Below, piece after piece: positions 1-14,400 of a stretch of DNA of 64,000 bases. The position numbers and the translations under genes were made by a program. The notes under the pieces were generated by a model. The model was not told the origin of the DNA and ran no database searches. It saw only the letters and a program-made list of their open reading frames with translations. The DNA lies in the NCBI RefSeq assembly GCF_963662255.1, contig NC_085049.1:53739158-53803157 (forward strand), written 5' to 3'. Positions within the stretch are counted from its first letter, which is position 1, and the number at the start of each line of letters is the position of its first letter. This DNA comes from Cinclus cinclus (taxonomy: Eukaryota > Chordata > Aves > Passeriformes > Cinclidae).

Positions 1-2200
1 CTTTTTAGAAACTAGAATTAGATATTCAACAAATACTCTTCCAAATATTGAACCCTTCATCAAATCAGGTTTGGATGGTGGGGTCAGAGTGGAGGATATG
101 GGCACTTCTAAAAAGCATGCCCTGAGTCAATAGTGAAGAATTATATTTTCCATTCACACTGAAGAAATCCTTTGTATAAGACCTGCCTTACAGCAGCTCA
201 TCCTTGTGAAATTTCTGATTTACTCTAAAAGTAGAACAATTAAAATGGAATCAGTGGAACTGGTTCTTTGATATGACAGGTTAGAGTTTGCAAGGCCAGT
301 TACTATTTCTCATATCTGAGGTAGTCAGATAAAGGCCAAATAAATACGTGGAGTAATAACTCAAGAGAGAGGGGCTTGCATGGAGTGAAGTCAGTTCTGG
401 AAGAAGTCTCAGAAAAAGAAGATGCAGGTAATCAAGGCGTGATTCTTTTAAGAATCATAGGCTATTGCTTTGCAGAGTAGTCACAGTAAATTACTGCTTT
501 CACCAGTGCATATAGTGATATTAGGGGTTATAAAATTCATCTAAGAATTAAAAGAGTGGCTCAAAATAAAGCTCCAATAGTAGTTTAAAATGATGAGCTG
601 AGGCAGACCAAGGTCTTAAGATTGTAAAAATAAAAATTAGAAGAGAGGATAGAGCTGAATGGTCAGAATTCAAACATACAGGTTATAGAGAAGATCTGTT
701 ACAAAAATTATGCTCAGGAAATATTTCACACTTCAAGAACACAGAAATACTGAGCCTGATAAGGTAGACTAGACTTGAGTCTTATGTAGGAAATCACTGT
801 TTAGACTTACCTTTCTAATATCAAAATTCCGTGTTTGAGGGAATTATTCTTGGCTTCTTTTGTGAAGCTAAGGTCTGGAAGTAGTTCTTTGCTAATGAGA
901 TTTTTCTGGGACAATATTTTACTTCATTTCGATCTTAGTTTCCCTTTTGAATGATCTGAATGTCATTGTGGTATTTAAATTCTGCATACAAAACAAAAAA
1001 AGCAAACAGATGACACAGAACTAGTGACTATACACAGAAAATTATGCCTTTCTGTAAGCAGAAGTGCAATACAAAAACATATTTAAAGGAATAAAAGTTA
1101 TGGAACTGTAATTGCAGGATTTATCATGTTGAAAGCTTACAATTTTAGAAACTGAACACTACATAGGAAAAATACAGTCTTGACTTCACATTGAAATATC
1201 TGTGAGTGGTTTTGTTCATGAGTATCTGTATTCCACTGTGTAAGACCTCTGTTCTGAAACACTTCAATATGCAACTGGGTTGATTTTGTTTAGGATAGCC
1301 ATCAACCTGAAGGAGTAGCATATCTGGAGTCAAATTCCCCAAAAGGGGTAGAAAAGTTGAAGTTACTATCATATATAATAGCTTCAGTGTAGCTGCTCAG
1401 ATATGGACAGATATTTATGAATTTGCAGGAGGGAGTTATTAGATCTAGGTCTTATTTTAGATTCTTGTCCAGTTTATTACTTTGTCTGGCCAGAAATAAA
1501 TGCATGTTTTAGATCTTAGGGATTAATCTTGCAAATATGTAATGCAGGTTTAATTTTACCATATCTGAAAAGGTTTTAAGGCATGTTAACATTATCAGCC
1601 TAAGGTTCTCTGGGCAAGGGAAACCTGACTTTCTCATTGACTTTGGGATCAGCAGAGTCAGGATTTGCATTGGTATCCCTGATATATGAGTTTATATCCT
1701 TGATATAAACCATAAGGAGTATGAATATGTTTTCAAGTGTCCTTTAGGGACTTTCAGACCATTTTCCTGTAATCTTGTGCTCTGTTTCAGACCTTGCTTT
1801 CTGGCATACTTCTACTCTAAAACCAAGATGCAAAAAAAGTTTAAAGGAAGTAATAGCCATCTCATTTGCTGTCTGAATGATCATAATAATGGGTCAGTAA
1901 TCAGAGGAAGAGGAACATGATTCTTGTGTAAAGGGGATACATCTGTGAATAACATCTTAGTTGGCAAGTCCTTAACAGACACCAGACTGCTGATATCCAC
2001 AGCTGATTGCAATTCTAGGGCTGGAGGAAAATTAAGGCTGACTACCTCAAGGAAGATGGGGATTCTAGGAGTGTTTTTAGGAGGATTGTCATGATTGAAT
2101 TTATAATTTTTCTCTAAAGTCAGTAATGAAGGAGATACAACTTTATAACATTTTGAAGTGTAGAATAATGGACTAACTCAGGGTGGAGGAGACTTTTTTT
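1..2200. other. Intergenic, nothing recognised
   Basis: AT-rich non-coding DNA with stop codons in all frames. I see no exon with splice borders, no transposon tail and no RNA gene. The longest open frame, at 1145-1372 on the minus strand, has no recognisable motif. Confidence 0.6.
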
Positions 2201-2227
2201 CTGCTTCTTCTGCTTCTTCTTGAGCAG
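2201..2227 (+). repeat. Pyrimidine-rich ctgcttctt repeat
   Basis: A short imperfect repeat of ctgcttcttctg follows a run of T and ends in GAGCAG. It could be a simple repeat, or the polypyrimidine tract and AG of a splice acceptor in front of the open segment at 2228-2468. Confidence 0.5.
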
Positions 2228-2468
2228 GGCCAGCTTTGAGATCAGACCAGGTTGCTTAGAACCTTCTTTAGTCTGGTCTTGGAAACCTCCAGTCTTCCTC
2301 GGTCTCCACTACTCAACTTTCCTACTAAAGAGCCCTTCTGTGAGGCAGCAGGAGCTGCTGAGCTGGTTTATGTACTTCCTTGGGGCAAGCAGGGAACAAG
2401 ACAAAATTGCTTTCCCAGATGAAGATTTCAAGAACCAGGATGAGAAGGTCCCTGAGAGGCAAAGAGAG
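2228..2468 (+). other. Possible unassigned coding exon
   Basis: An open segment of 1 nt plus 80 codons lies between an acceptor-like sequence (long pyrimidine tract ending in AG at 2226-2227) and a good donor, GAG|GTGAGT, at 2469. The frame has no stop. Its second half reads as an ordinary soluble, charged protein sequence with several D, E, K, Q and R residues around 2390-2468. I do not recognise any family in it, and no partner exon was found nearby. It could equally be a chance open frame or part of an old transposon, so the coding call is weak. Confidence 0.2.
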
Positions 2469-5400
2469 GTGAGTTGCAATCTATTTCTGTGCATTCTGTT
2501 TCTAAGAGTGGTGGGAGCTTGGGTGTGGAGCAGCTGTGGGATGTGATTATTCTCTTTTGTGCTATATCTGCTTCCTTCAGAATAGTTTTGTGATATTAGC
2601 AGTGTTTGTATAAGCAGTTTCAAAGCAATGCAATTGACAAATCTAATAGTTAACAGAAAGCTTAGTGGTTACTTAGTATTAGAACAGTAAAACTCTTTTC
2701 ATGCAGCAAAGCTAATAGGCACCTGAGTGACAAAAATCACACTAACATAGTAAATGACCAGCACTCAGCTTTTAAAATAGTTGAATGCCATTCTGATAAC
2801 CATAAGGTGTTTAGCAGGTCTACTGGATGGGGCATAGGCAGTGTTATACCTGTATAAATTATAATTATCATTTCACGCTGAGAAATGTAACAAGGATGTA
2901 ACACAGAAATTTACATCCTAGTTTTCTGCCAAAACATATGTACAGTGCAAAACAATCCTTTCAGAGCCTTGGGGAAGAAAGTTAAAGGTCTTAGCAGATG
3001 TAAAAAGTGCTGAAGTCAGAAGTCAGTGAACTTGAGTGATGGTATGGCCACTGTGTATGTTTAGAAGGGAGGCAAAGCTATCAAGTAATCTCTCAGCCTG
3101 TGAGAAAAGCTGGAAAGGCCAAACCTACATTATTTCTTTAAATTATTTTAGTTTCTAAGTTTTTTTTCCCTCCTGCCTATGTTTTTTGGGGTATTGAGTT
3201 AGAATTTTCTCCTTGGGCAGATAAGTTGAAGTGCTTTCACTGCAGAATTCCACTGACACATACGATGCACCAAAATCTCTTTCACTGGAAATAATGATTG
3301 ATGATGTACTTATTTGAGACAGAAATTATTATGTGTTATAGAAATCTATGCAGTGCATGCCAAGAAAAAAAAAAAGAAAAGAAAAAAGCCTTAAATTGAG
3401 TGAGAACTAATATCCAATTGGGATGAGTAAGACTGGTTATTTAGGAAACCTACCATGATTTGTGTGTCGTGACAAAGGAATTTGACTGAACATCAGTAAG
3501 GTAACTGGACTAGTGGAACGACTTCAAAAGAGAGAGGCCACCCAGAGATTCACAGCCTCATTACTATTTCTAAGTAAACCTGATTCCCTGATTTATTATA
3601 AATATTCCACTGAGCACATTACTAGGGGACAGTAATGAATGCTCCTGTGATTACAAGGAGACAGCACAGAGGACTTCAAACTAATTTTTCTATTAAGAAA
3701 AGGGTCCAAAATGAGACAAGTTTATGTGGATTAGAGATTGTACTTCTGGAACAAGATGATCTGGGGGCATATCCTTCCAATACACAGATATGACTGTGAT
3801 AGAACTGTACTCAGACTGGGAAATGCAACTGCTGGTTATTGGATTGACTTTGGAGTGGTTTCACGTATATGTTTATAAATCACTTGAGGTAAAAACAGAC
3901 CATATTACCATGGGAATCTATGTGATAGAAACTACTTCACAGATTACCCTTTTAGCCTCAGAAAGTGTCCATTTATCATGAAATTGATAAAAGCCTTCAA
4001 TTTGAAAAGGGCATGATTAGAATATGCATGATTATGAGAGGAAGCATGAAGTGGTCTATGAGGGCTCTTTTCAGGGAGATCCTTGCCTAAGCAGAGATTT
4101 TTGCAAAGGTGTTGGAAGTGAAATGGAACATGCTGAGATCAGGAGGGTGTCACTAGGTAGTGTCAAAATGTCCCTGTGCTGACTGTTGAAGTGCTAATGG
4201 AATTTTAAATTATCTTTTCTGCTCCTTAGGTTTCATAATGTGTAACTTTGTTTGCTCCAATGACCGGAGTGCATTATCAGAGTTAAAGTACTAGCAGGTT
4301 TCTAAGAAACAGAATGCTGATAAACAAAGAAGTGGAAACAATAGGAAGATCTTGCTTGCTTTTGTCTGAATTTGACTCAATTTGGATTACATTGTTTTTA
4401 ATGAGAAAAGTTTTGTTTAAATTTGAATTGCTGTATGTTACATCTCAGAAAAACAACCACTTAGGAATTTGTAGTATATTATCCCTTCCCCCACATACAG
4501 GATTCCAGATGAATTAATAACCAATTGTGTTCAGCAGTCCATAAATTTCTACTCTTTTCAGCCAACCTTTTATGAATATTTGCATGGGTTAGCAGAAATA
4601 GTTTGGTTATGAGAATATATTCTGGAGTGTTTAACAAATGTATTCACGTTGAGCACTATTGCAAAACATCATACATCTCACTGCACAGAGATGATGTTAG
4701 AGACTTCAGGGCAGAAGAACAGAGGTTTCAGTGCCAGAATGTAATGGGTTTCTTGAACTGAAGGTGGTTAACTGTGGTTAGCCAAAAGTACTATACATCA
4801 AGAATGACGAATAGGGCAGAAAATGAACTCCAAGAATGTACAATAGTTGCCATTAATGTCTCAGAGTGTATTTCAGGCAAATCAATGGGACTTCTGCTGA
4901 GGGAATAAGTTGATGATCTTAACAATGCCCTTTCTTATAAGCACTCATGATGGCAAATGGTCTCAGAAGAGAATTTCAGGAGTCACTGGCCTTCTGTTTC
5001 TTGAGAACAAATATAACTCTATAAAAAATACTGTTTTGTTTCTTGAGAAGAACCATAAAGCCAATGCAGCCCTTAGAAATGGAAAGCCAGGAACTGAGGG
5101 TAAAAACCTCCAGAAGTGCTCCCACTTGAAGAGTTGGTTGGGCACCCCCGTGACCTTCAGAGTGCATGGTGACACTGTGATGGTAAACCACGGGGAAAAG
5201 AGGTGATTACTGTTAGCAGAGATCTGCAACTCGTCACTAAATCTGCTTATGACTGTGAGGAATTCTGAGAGTTTGCCCTGTCTTCTCTTCTACGGTAATT
5301 GATTTGTTCTTTCCTAATTGCTTGAATTCATCTATGGTAGTTGTTAGTTTGGGTTGAAACATTTGCTTTCATTATCTAATTTTCCAAGATTAAGAAAATA

Positions 5401-8400
5401 TTTGCAGTGCAAGGGGATATAATTTAGCTACTAAATCCAGTGAGTAGGTCTTTTATGACCCAACCCATATCCTATGGCTAATGCCAGAAAATACCAGCAC
5501 TCCTTTGTGTAGTATTGCAAGGTCTAAAATGCTGAAAGAATATTGTCTTTCATTAAATGAACCAATCCTTCAGCAGCTCCTCAGATAAGACATATAAGCA
5601 TTAATTTTATGTACAGCATTAAAGGCTGAGATGCTCACTTTGCAGTTCAGAATCTTTGCCCACCTTCCAGACTCTAATAGGGCTCTTTTAATGGGTAATC
5701 TATTATTATCCCAGTACTACTGGTGCCCACTCACAGTGTACTACTGGTGTCATGTTACCATATAATATTTGTGTGAATGAACTCTTATTAATTCTTCTGG
5801 CACATCACATCCCTTTTCAATGAAGCAACGTACCTATCTGAAAAAAAAAGAAAGAAAAAAGAAACTCAGGTTTCACTCTGTTCAACTCTTCAGTGTTCTT
5901 CTGACTGTGACCATTCTCAGACCCAAATAACTTTGTCTAGAAGTATTTGAAAATATTTTCAATATATATTAGAACATAATTATTGCATATCAGACATTCC
6001 TGGATTAAGGATTTTCCAATGCACTTGCTTTTTAAAGTGTGCCTTCATGGTCTACTGCAGAACCCTGAAATCTCATTTTTTTTCTGTACGTGTATACATT
6101 CACCCTTAAAGAAAACCTTTATTTTTAAATAAAGTTTAAGCCAAACATTCCAGTCAAGGACTGAAGTAATTATAGTCCTAGAACATAAAAAAGTTCAAGT
6201 GGTATTTTCTGCATGTAAATAAAAGTAATGAAGCAGTTTCACAGTTAAATTCCACCTTCTTAATTAAAATAATTTTCATTTACTTCAATTATTTACTTAA
6301 GACTTTTTTGATGACTTCTCATTTTTTCATTATGAGCAGTGAGAAAAGTGACTTTATAGAAGCTCTTACATGTCTTTACCTCCCATTTGTCTCTTTCAAG
6401 GCTGAAGAGCTCTAGATTTCTCCTCAAACATAGGCTACCCCATGCTTTTCATCCTTCTTGTCATCTTTTTTTATACTGTTTCCAGTTTTTGGTTTGGTTA
6501 GTTTTTGTTGGGGTATTTTTGAGAAGTCACTAGAACCACGTGGTAGCTTTATAATGTCCTGTGTTTTGGTTTTGAGAGCAGATGCTTAGAGAAGTACATT
6601 AGAGAAAGTAACTGTACAGAATCCCTCTATTCTCCCAATGCCTAGAGCTTACCTTAGTAACAGAAGCTCTTCTGTCAGAAATGTCTACAGCAAAGACTGA
6701 CCCACATTCTCTTATCCAAGTCACTGTGTAGGCCTGCATTTTTCAGAGCAAAATTGGCTAGGTATAAAAAGGAAGAAAAGATCAGGGTCCCCTAAATTTA
6801 GAGGAATGAAGCAGTGTGAAACTGTGACCTAGGAAGTACATTCTAGATTAGAATTATAGAAGTTGTTACCTTTTTTATTTTTTTTTTCAAATGTTACTTG
6901 GGGATGATGGAAGGAGGTTCAGTGATTGAACCCAAAATAAAGAAGTACTTGTGGTCAGCCCAAAATCAAATTTTTGTGTGAATTGAAACAATAGTCATTG
7001 CCAGTAGGAATGCTAAACCCTTATGGAGAAAATGCAGTTCCTACAGTCTTATCTCAACAGCAAAGTTTCTCAACAATTATTCACCTTTTGTACCATATGC
7101 TTGCATGACCCATGGTAACCCCACATCCTGTTGCTATGAATGAGAATAAAGGCTTTCCTATACATGTTTTCATTTTTCCTGTTTCTGAAAGAAATGGGAT
7201 GTTGTTTAACAGCAAATCTAATTTGGATGTGATTATTGCTGTTGAGAGAATAAGGGCTGGCTGGCTGGGTAGGGAGCCAGAAAATGTTTCTAGCTACAAG
7301 CAAAGAAGTCAGCAAGATGGGACTCAACAACTCTATGCCCTTGATAAAAAAAAAAAAATATATATATACTAAGGTTTGTGGGGTCTCTCAGGCATAAAGA
7401 AAAGACTTTTGCATGTTGGGTACTGAGGTATGTCACTGGTTTGTTACAGTCCCAAAGGACCTGTAAGTGGGAGAGATCATAAGCATTTGGTGTTTGCAGT
7501 GAGATAAAGTAAGATAAAGCAAGAAGAAAGGCATGTAACTTATTCCTTTAAACTTTTGTGTATCTGCAAAAGAAGTAGGTGTTTGTAACTTGTGAGAGAG
7601 AGAGAAGACTGGTGCTTTTCTCTGCTCACTAGTAACATCCTGGCTGTGGTTGGTCTGAAGGTTGGGAAGAAGGACTGAGGCACTGTGCTTACAGTGATAT
7701 TACAGCTGTATCCACCTCTGGGCAGAAACGTCCTAGTATGAGATGAGTAAATAAACACAAAATAACAGTGTGCTGGGGCTGAGGGGGAAGAAAGTGAGAG
7801 AACTGGAATATAGATTGACCTCCCCTGTCCCCTCCATCCTTGTAAAGGACCACTTCTGTAAGAACAACCAGCCAAGCGTAAGATGTTAGGCCCTGATAAG
7901 TAAATTATTTAACTCCACCCTGAAATTCCTCGGATTGCACACAGTCCCCTGGTTCCTTGGAAATTTTCTTTGGCGTAATTTTTAATGACAGTAGAGAACA
8001 AGTGCAAGACAAAGTGAATGCAGCAGAAGACTGGCGGAGTTTTCAGTCAACAATCTGTGTAACCTGCGTGATTCTGAAAGCCGTGTTTCACTTTTCCTCC
8101 AGGGTGTTTGCTCCGAGTCTGGATACAATCTCTCACCCCTCCATTGTGTGCAGGTATCACTACCAGCAACAGAAGCAATTTCTTTTGCAAAGAAACCATG
8201 GGCTTTGCTAAGCCAGTAGCTGTTCCTGTACATGCCTGGGTTGTAGCATGACTGAAAACTTCATCAGTTAAGTTGAAATGGAGAGTGTTCAGTAGATCTC
8301 TGTGGGACTCTGTTGCTCATAAAAATAAGAAAGCATGACTTATGACAGAAATTGTCATTGCCGAAACACATTCTTTAACTTATAAAGATTATGAAAAATT

Positions 8401-11400
8401 CACCACTGAAATTAAGTAGCTCTGTTGGAAATCCTTTTCCTTTAAAGATTTCAGGCCAGAAAATTGGATGCATTTCTAATTTTTTTTTTTTTTTTGGAAA
8501 AAAAAGGAACAAAAAATGCCCTTCAGAAAGCAAGTATCCTCATGAAAAGTTGCTGGTTTTGTTTGTTTTACTTGCCAAATCCCCAATTTTCTATCACATA
8601 GTTTCAACAATTTTTTTTCTGAGAGCCTAAAGACCAAGAGAGATCAAATGAAATCTATGAAATGGTCTTAAAATTGAGAGGAGGGGTAAAATCCTACAAA
8701 GAAAAAAAATGTTGTTTGGACCACAAAATACTTGGGGTGATTTCTAAGACTTGTCTGTGTCTTGTAGATTTGCCTGAAACTGCTAAACAGCTAATGAAGC
8801 AAAAGTTCAACTTGAACAGTTTAATCTAGGGCTGACGGAAAAATACTTGGAGTAAAATATTTCAATATAAAATGGCTTTGTTCCAAAACCAGAACTTTTA
8901 GGAAAAGCTTTCAGTTTCTTCTAATTTTTTTTTAATTGGAAACAAATATTTTGTTCTTCTATTAATATTTCTTTCTTCCCTCCCTGCACCCTACTTTCTT
9001 TTGCCTCTGAATGCAATGTAAAGATTAATGTCTGGGGATTGGTCACTCCTGACATTTTCTTTAATATTTTCTTTCTTTGTTTGGTTTGTTCATTTTTCAG
9101 CTTTGAAAAGGCTTCAATGTTACAAATAGAGAAATCTTAGAAAATTAGCAGATTAGATTTTCTGGTGAATAAGATTAATGTTGTCCAGAGAAAAAGAATG
9201 GGCTCAGAAATTGAAATTTAATTTAAAATTTGACAAAAGCTTCATGGTTCAAGCCACATATGAACGAACAATGTCAAAATGTTTTTTCCTGATCATCAGA
9301 TTATTCTGTTTTCCTGTAGGTTGCAGACCATAGTATATTGCCAGTTATTCCTGCTTAAGCTTAGTTACTGTGCCCAACAAATGTGGGACTTCTGGGACTG
9401 CTTGTGGTCCTCCCTTCTGTTTGTGAGCTTTCCAAAGTTGGCAGATGCTGTCAATTACCACTTGAAACTCAACTGATAATCTTGCTATTATGCAGCAAAC
9501 ACTGGAGAGCTATAGGCATGCCCTGTATTTTCTTCAAACCTCACAAGGCCCTCACAGGAATGGTTGAATTTCCATGTAGATGTGCCTGGGATCCTTCAGA
9601 AACACCTGGGTTTGACACCAGGATTCGAGGCTGCAACACAAGGACCTGGGTAGATGCTTGGACATTTTGTCTGTGCTGCAGATGAACTGCCTGAGGCACC
9701 TCAAGTCCCTCTGTGCAGTTGTTCTCACTGTTGAACAGAGATATCTTTAGATAGAAGCTTAAATATTTTACTGACTCTAGACCTCAGTTAATGCGAGATA
9801 TCAGTCAGGGGAATCAGTGCCTCTGGGAGCACAATCAACTGGCATAATCCATGGACTGAATTAAATGAAGTACCAGTGCTAGCTGAACATCTGAAGCAGA
9901 ACCCAAAGAACAACAAATAACCGCTGGTCTTGGGTGAAAGTGGGTGTCAGGCTATGGAAGGGTCAGGCTTTCCCTGAGGTCTCACTGCAAAATCTCAAGG
10001 TTTACCAAGTTTTCTAACCTGCCAGTTAGCAAGCACCAGTGCTGTGGTCCCACTATGGGCACTGTGATGGAAGCCACAGGCACTGGTGTGAGAAACTCTA
10101 TTTTGCTCCCCTTGGCTGCAAATAGCTTAAGTGTTCTCCCTCATTGTTTTTCATTTGAAAATGGGTAATGTAAAGTCTGGGAGAAGAGTCAAGGGGCACC
10201 AAGACAAGAGGCAATGGAACTCAGTTATGATTATGAAAGAAACAGGAAAGACTTCTTAGTGGTATCCTGAATCTCAGAGGATGGGTGCAGGAGAAGTGTG
10301 TCAAGAGAAGGCAACAAGTACCTGTGAGATTAGGAAGAAGTCCAAGAATTATTCTAGATTTTGAACAATATATGATCAAGGATATGAAAGAAAAAAATTC
10401 AATGGAGTAACTGTATTAAACAGAAGAGCTTTTGATAGTTTTGAGGAAGAAGGAAAAATATGTAGGAGAGGAGAATTTAAAGCAGAGAAACATAACATAG
10501 GAAAGAGAAGTAATGATTTGAGAAATGTGTGTCAAATTTGATTCAGAAATAATAGCTTTGAGTGGGTGTGAAGGGGAAAAAAGATCATAGAGGAAGTGAC
10601 AGGGGCTGCAGAAAACACATGGAGCTGGGAAAAGAATCAGGAACTCAGAGAAATGTGACAGTGAATTGTGGAGTATTTTGGGGTGAAAGGCATGTAATGA
10701 AACAATTTTTTTCTCTTTCCCCCCCCCCCCCCCCTTGTTTGTTTATTCTACTGCAGATAAGCTGATCTTTTTCTCCCTGTCCATGCTGTTTTACCTCTGG
10801 GTTTTCTGCTTTGATAGCCATCCCTATCACTAGAGGATTTGGTGTGCAGAACCTAGAAGGATGTGACTGTGCAGAGTGTCATTTGTGTGTGCTTAGCTAA
10901 CAGCACAGGAATCAAGCCTAGACTGACTGTAGCAAATGAAGCCATGCCAGGGAATGTTCCTGAGAGCTGAAGACCACTTTTTGCTATGAAATTTGTAGCG
11001 TGGATGCTGGCAACACTCTGACCCAGGTCAGGTAGCACTGTCCTAGACGATTCCCACATATGGCTCGGGAGTTAGTGCATGCCAAGGGCAGCTCCCAGTA
11101 GGCAGTTTGGATGCACTCGCCCCAGTTTGGCAGGTAAAGGAAGTGAATGGGATTGAGACAGCCTGTTCTGTGCCAGATGTTGCTGTGGGCCAGGGAACAT
11201 TCCTTAGCACATTTAGTTTACTATCATGGATGCAGCCAAAGAGTGCGTTGTTTCTTCTCTTTAAAAGAGAGGATGCAGTTGCTCCTTAGCTTAGAACAAG
11301 GTCACCTTCCTTCCTTTAGATAGAAAAAGAAGAGTTAGAAAGTCTCTGGAAGAGACATGTGAAAGGGAGGAGACAAGATACACACAGAACAGTAGAAGCA

Positions 11401-14400
11401 CCTCCAGGCAATGGAGGAATGGGAAACTACAAAACTAGAAGTGCATGTATAAATCTGGGATGGAGAGGGGAACTAAACTGAAGCTAGAGATGTATCTGGA
11501 TATGCTGGAACCATTGCCTACCCTGATAAAAATATCAGTGCTGTATTTGTACAGGTGATAGCATGTGCAGTCTTTCCTGCACTTATAAGCACTGGGACAG
11601 AATATCAGGCATGGGAATGGACAGTGCAACTTGTTTATCATCCTCTGTAATGGCTCTGCTCCTGAAAGCACATGTAGTAGGTTATGCTGCTGTAGGCAGA
11701 GCATGCAGTCTGGAAGCAACATGAATCTAGTGGGAAACGTGCAAATGCTGAACCTGCAAATTGGCAGATGATCTATCTGATGGAAGTACTTGGATGTTAG
11801 GAACAGCTAGACCTGGAAGTAAGCACACAACTTTCAGGTCTTTCTTCACTTCCTGCTAACATTAGTTGAAGTCCACATGTTGATGAAAAATACTTTATAA
11901 AATTGTAATTAATGTATTTAGAAATGGTTTTGTTTTACTGACTTATGTAAATTGTACCTTTGTACCTAGATCCAACCAATCAACTAACAGAAATTATTGA
12001 TTAAAAACAGCTTTTAATGTGAATACTCTGTCGATGAATACAGCCTTCTGTAGTGCCAGAAGTGTTACTTTGCTCTGTTAGCCAGGAGAGTCCACAGAAA
12101 GATCCTGCATGTTTGCAGGGCACTGGGCAGTTTAACAATGGAGTGTGTGTGGTGCTGTGATCTTGTCCAGTGAAATCCTCTGGCCTTGTATTCTCCATCT
12201 GTTCCCATGCAGGTCAAGTGCAAGTGCTTCTCATTTGTTACTGTCTGTCATCTGCATGACAGGAGCACTGAATCAGCTCCTGCTGATTCTGGGTGTTGTG
12301 CAGGTACTCATCAGTTTATAGCACGAATGGCTGGGACAATAAACGGGATAAAATAAAGGGCTTCAGGTGGAAGATCAAGAGTTCCAATGCCAGTAGATTA
12401 AGATGAAATCCTGTCCTCATGTCAATAAGAGTTTTGTCATTCATTTCCATGTGACATGACCTGGATTTTTACCCTGGCGGACTTGTCCAAAATTGTAGGG
12501 GAAGTCTGCATCAGAGACAGGAATTGAACTTTGACTCCTTGTCCCGTGACGTCGCCCTTCCTGACAAAGGGGTGGGGTGATTAAATCTTCACTGTGCATG
12601 GTTCTCTCAACAGAATTAATGGAAGTTTTGTGTGTTGAGGGACTACAGGTTTGATCGATTTGTTCCTTGTGCATCTTTTCTCTTCACTTCTTGGTAGAAC
12701 CTCTGAGTTCTGACTGTGTGAGATGAGTAAACTCAGCAGGTTCACAAAGAAGGCACATATGAACCTTCTACAGCTTGAATGAGAGCTTAAGGTTGGAAAG
12801 AATCCAGACCTCAAAAGGAAATTCAGCTGAAATGACCAACTTTTGCCTGGTTTGGGGTCAAAACCTAGGGAAAACAACACTTCAGATGGTTTCTATATAA
12901 AAAAAACATGAAGCCACCCAGGTTTATAGAAAACCACTTCAAATTTTCTTACTGTGCAGCCAGGTTCAGAAAGAAAGTATGGAAAATTGAGTAATACTGT
13001 TCAAGTTCCAGATTGATGGCACAGATTCAAAATATTTTAAACCTGCTGTACTCTAGGTTCATTTCACTTTCAAAGCTTGGCAGGAATCCAGCAGCTACCT
13101 CAAATGGCATAGTACCAAGATACTTACCAGACATTTGTAGTCTTCTCCACCAAACCATTTGTAAGTTGTTTTTTTTTTTTTTTTTTGACATTTACATTTA
13201 AACCTCAGGGACTCGTGTTGATCCTACCAGAAAACTCATGACTTCCCATGCTCCTTGGAGTTTTATTCTCAAGGATCTTAATTTCAGACAGGTCTGGCCC
13301 AACAAAGGAGACAAAATGCAAAAGTCTAAACTAAACACAATACTAGAGTTCTCCTTAATGATACGCCATCAGCCTACAGTGCCTGTAAAAAGACAAGACA
13401 GTAGAAATGTAGCAAATCAGTAATTTTGGTACAGCTAGACTTCATGAAGGCTTGTTCTTGCAGCAGTGGACAGTTGTCAGCTTCATCTTCAGTACTATGT
13501 GAGAGCCTTGTTTTCATGGTGAAACGTGAGACAATAATCCTTCCTGTGACTAAAAATGGATTTGCTAAAACTTAATGGTGTTAGATAAGCAAAAAATGAT
13601 ATATTGGCCACTTACACGGGGCAAAAGCCTGGAAAAGAACAAACCTCCTAAGAGAAAATGGTCCTGATTCAAATCTCACTGAAAATATTTGCACTGCTTT
13701 CCTCAGAATTTGAGTAGTGCTTAAGCCTGAACTAGATAGTCACCAGTTTGGAATTAAGTCAGGTGAAAAAAAATCACTATGGTTTCAATAAGACCTTTCT
13801 TCTTGGGAAAATCTGCTGGTGATGACACTTGAATGAAGCATTCAAAACAAAAAGTAAGAATTTGAATTCACAACATGCATTTAAAAGCTCTTTTCTAACT
13901 GAAAGCTTATATGCATAGACGCACTTGAAGGAGCTCAGGTAGAAGTTCTGTTACCTCTGATTACCTTTGGTTACCTCTGCCTGTTTTCCATTATGAGCTG
14001 AGAAAAAATACTTTTCACACGTCTGAGCAATGTTCTTATCACAAATGTGAATCGGGATAGCATCTTTAGTCCATTACTAAGACACAAAAACAGATGACAC
14101 AGAGATAGTAGCTTCTCTCTAAGAAAACACATTACACTGTCTGTGTTTTTAGCAGTCCTCTGGTTGTCTTTAGCGATCTCTGAACCAAGAACAAGGTTTT
14201 CATAGAAAATCAACGCTGTTCTCAACTTTACTGAATTTAAAGTTTGCAAACATTAGCAATGACAGTAGGGAAATAACATTCCTTCTGCTACTCTCTTTTA
14301 TAATGATGAGAAACAAAATTGAAATGGAGGAGAAAAAAAATAAGAAGGATATAAACTGCAAGTAAACAAGATGACACCTACTCTGTGAAAGAAGACGGCC

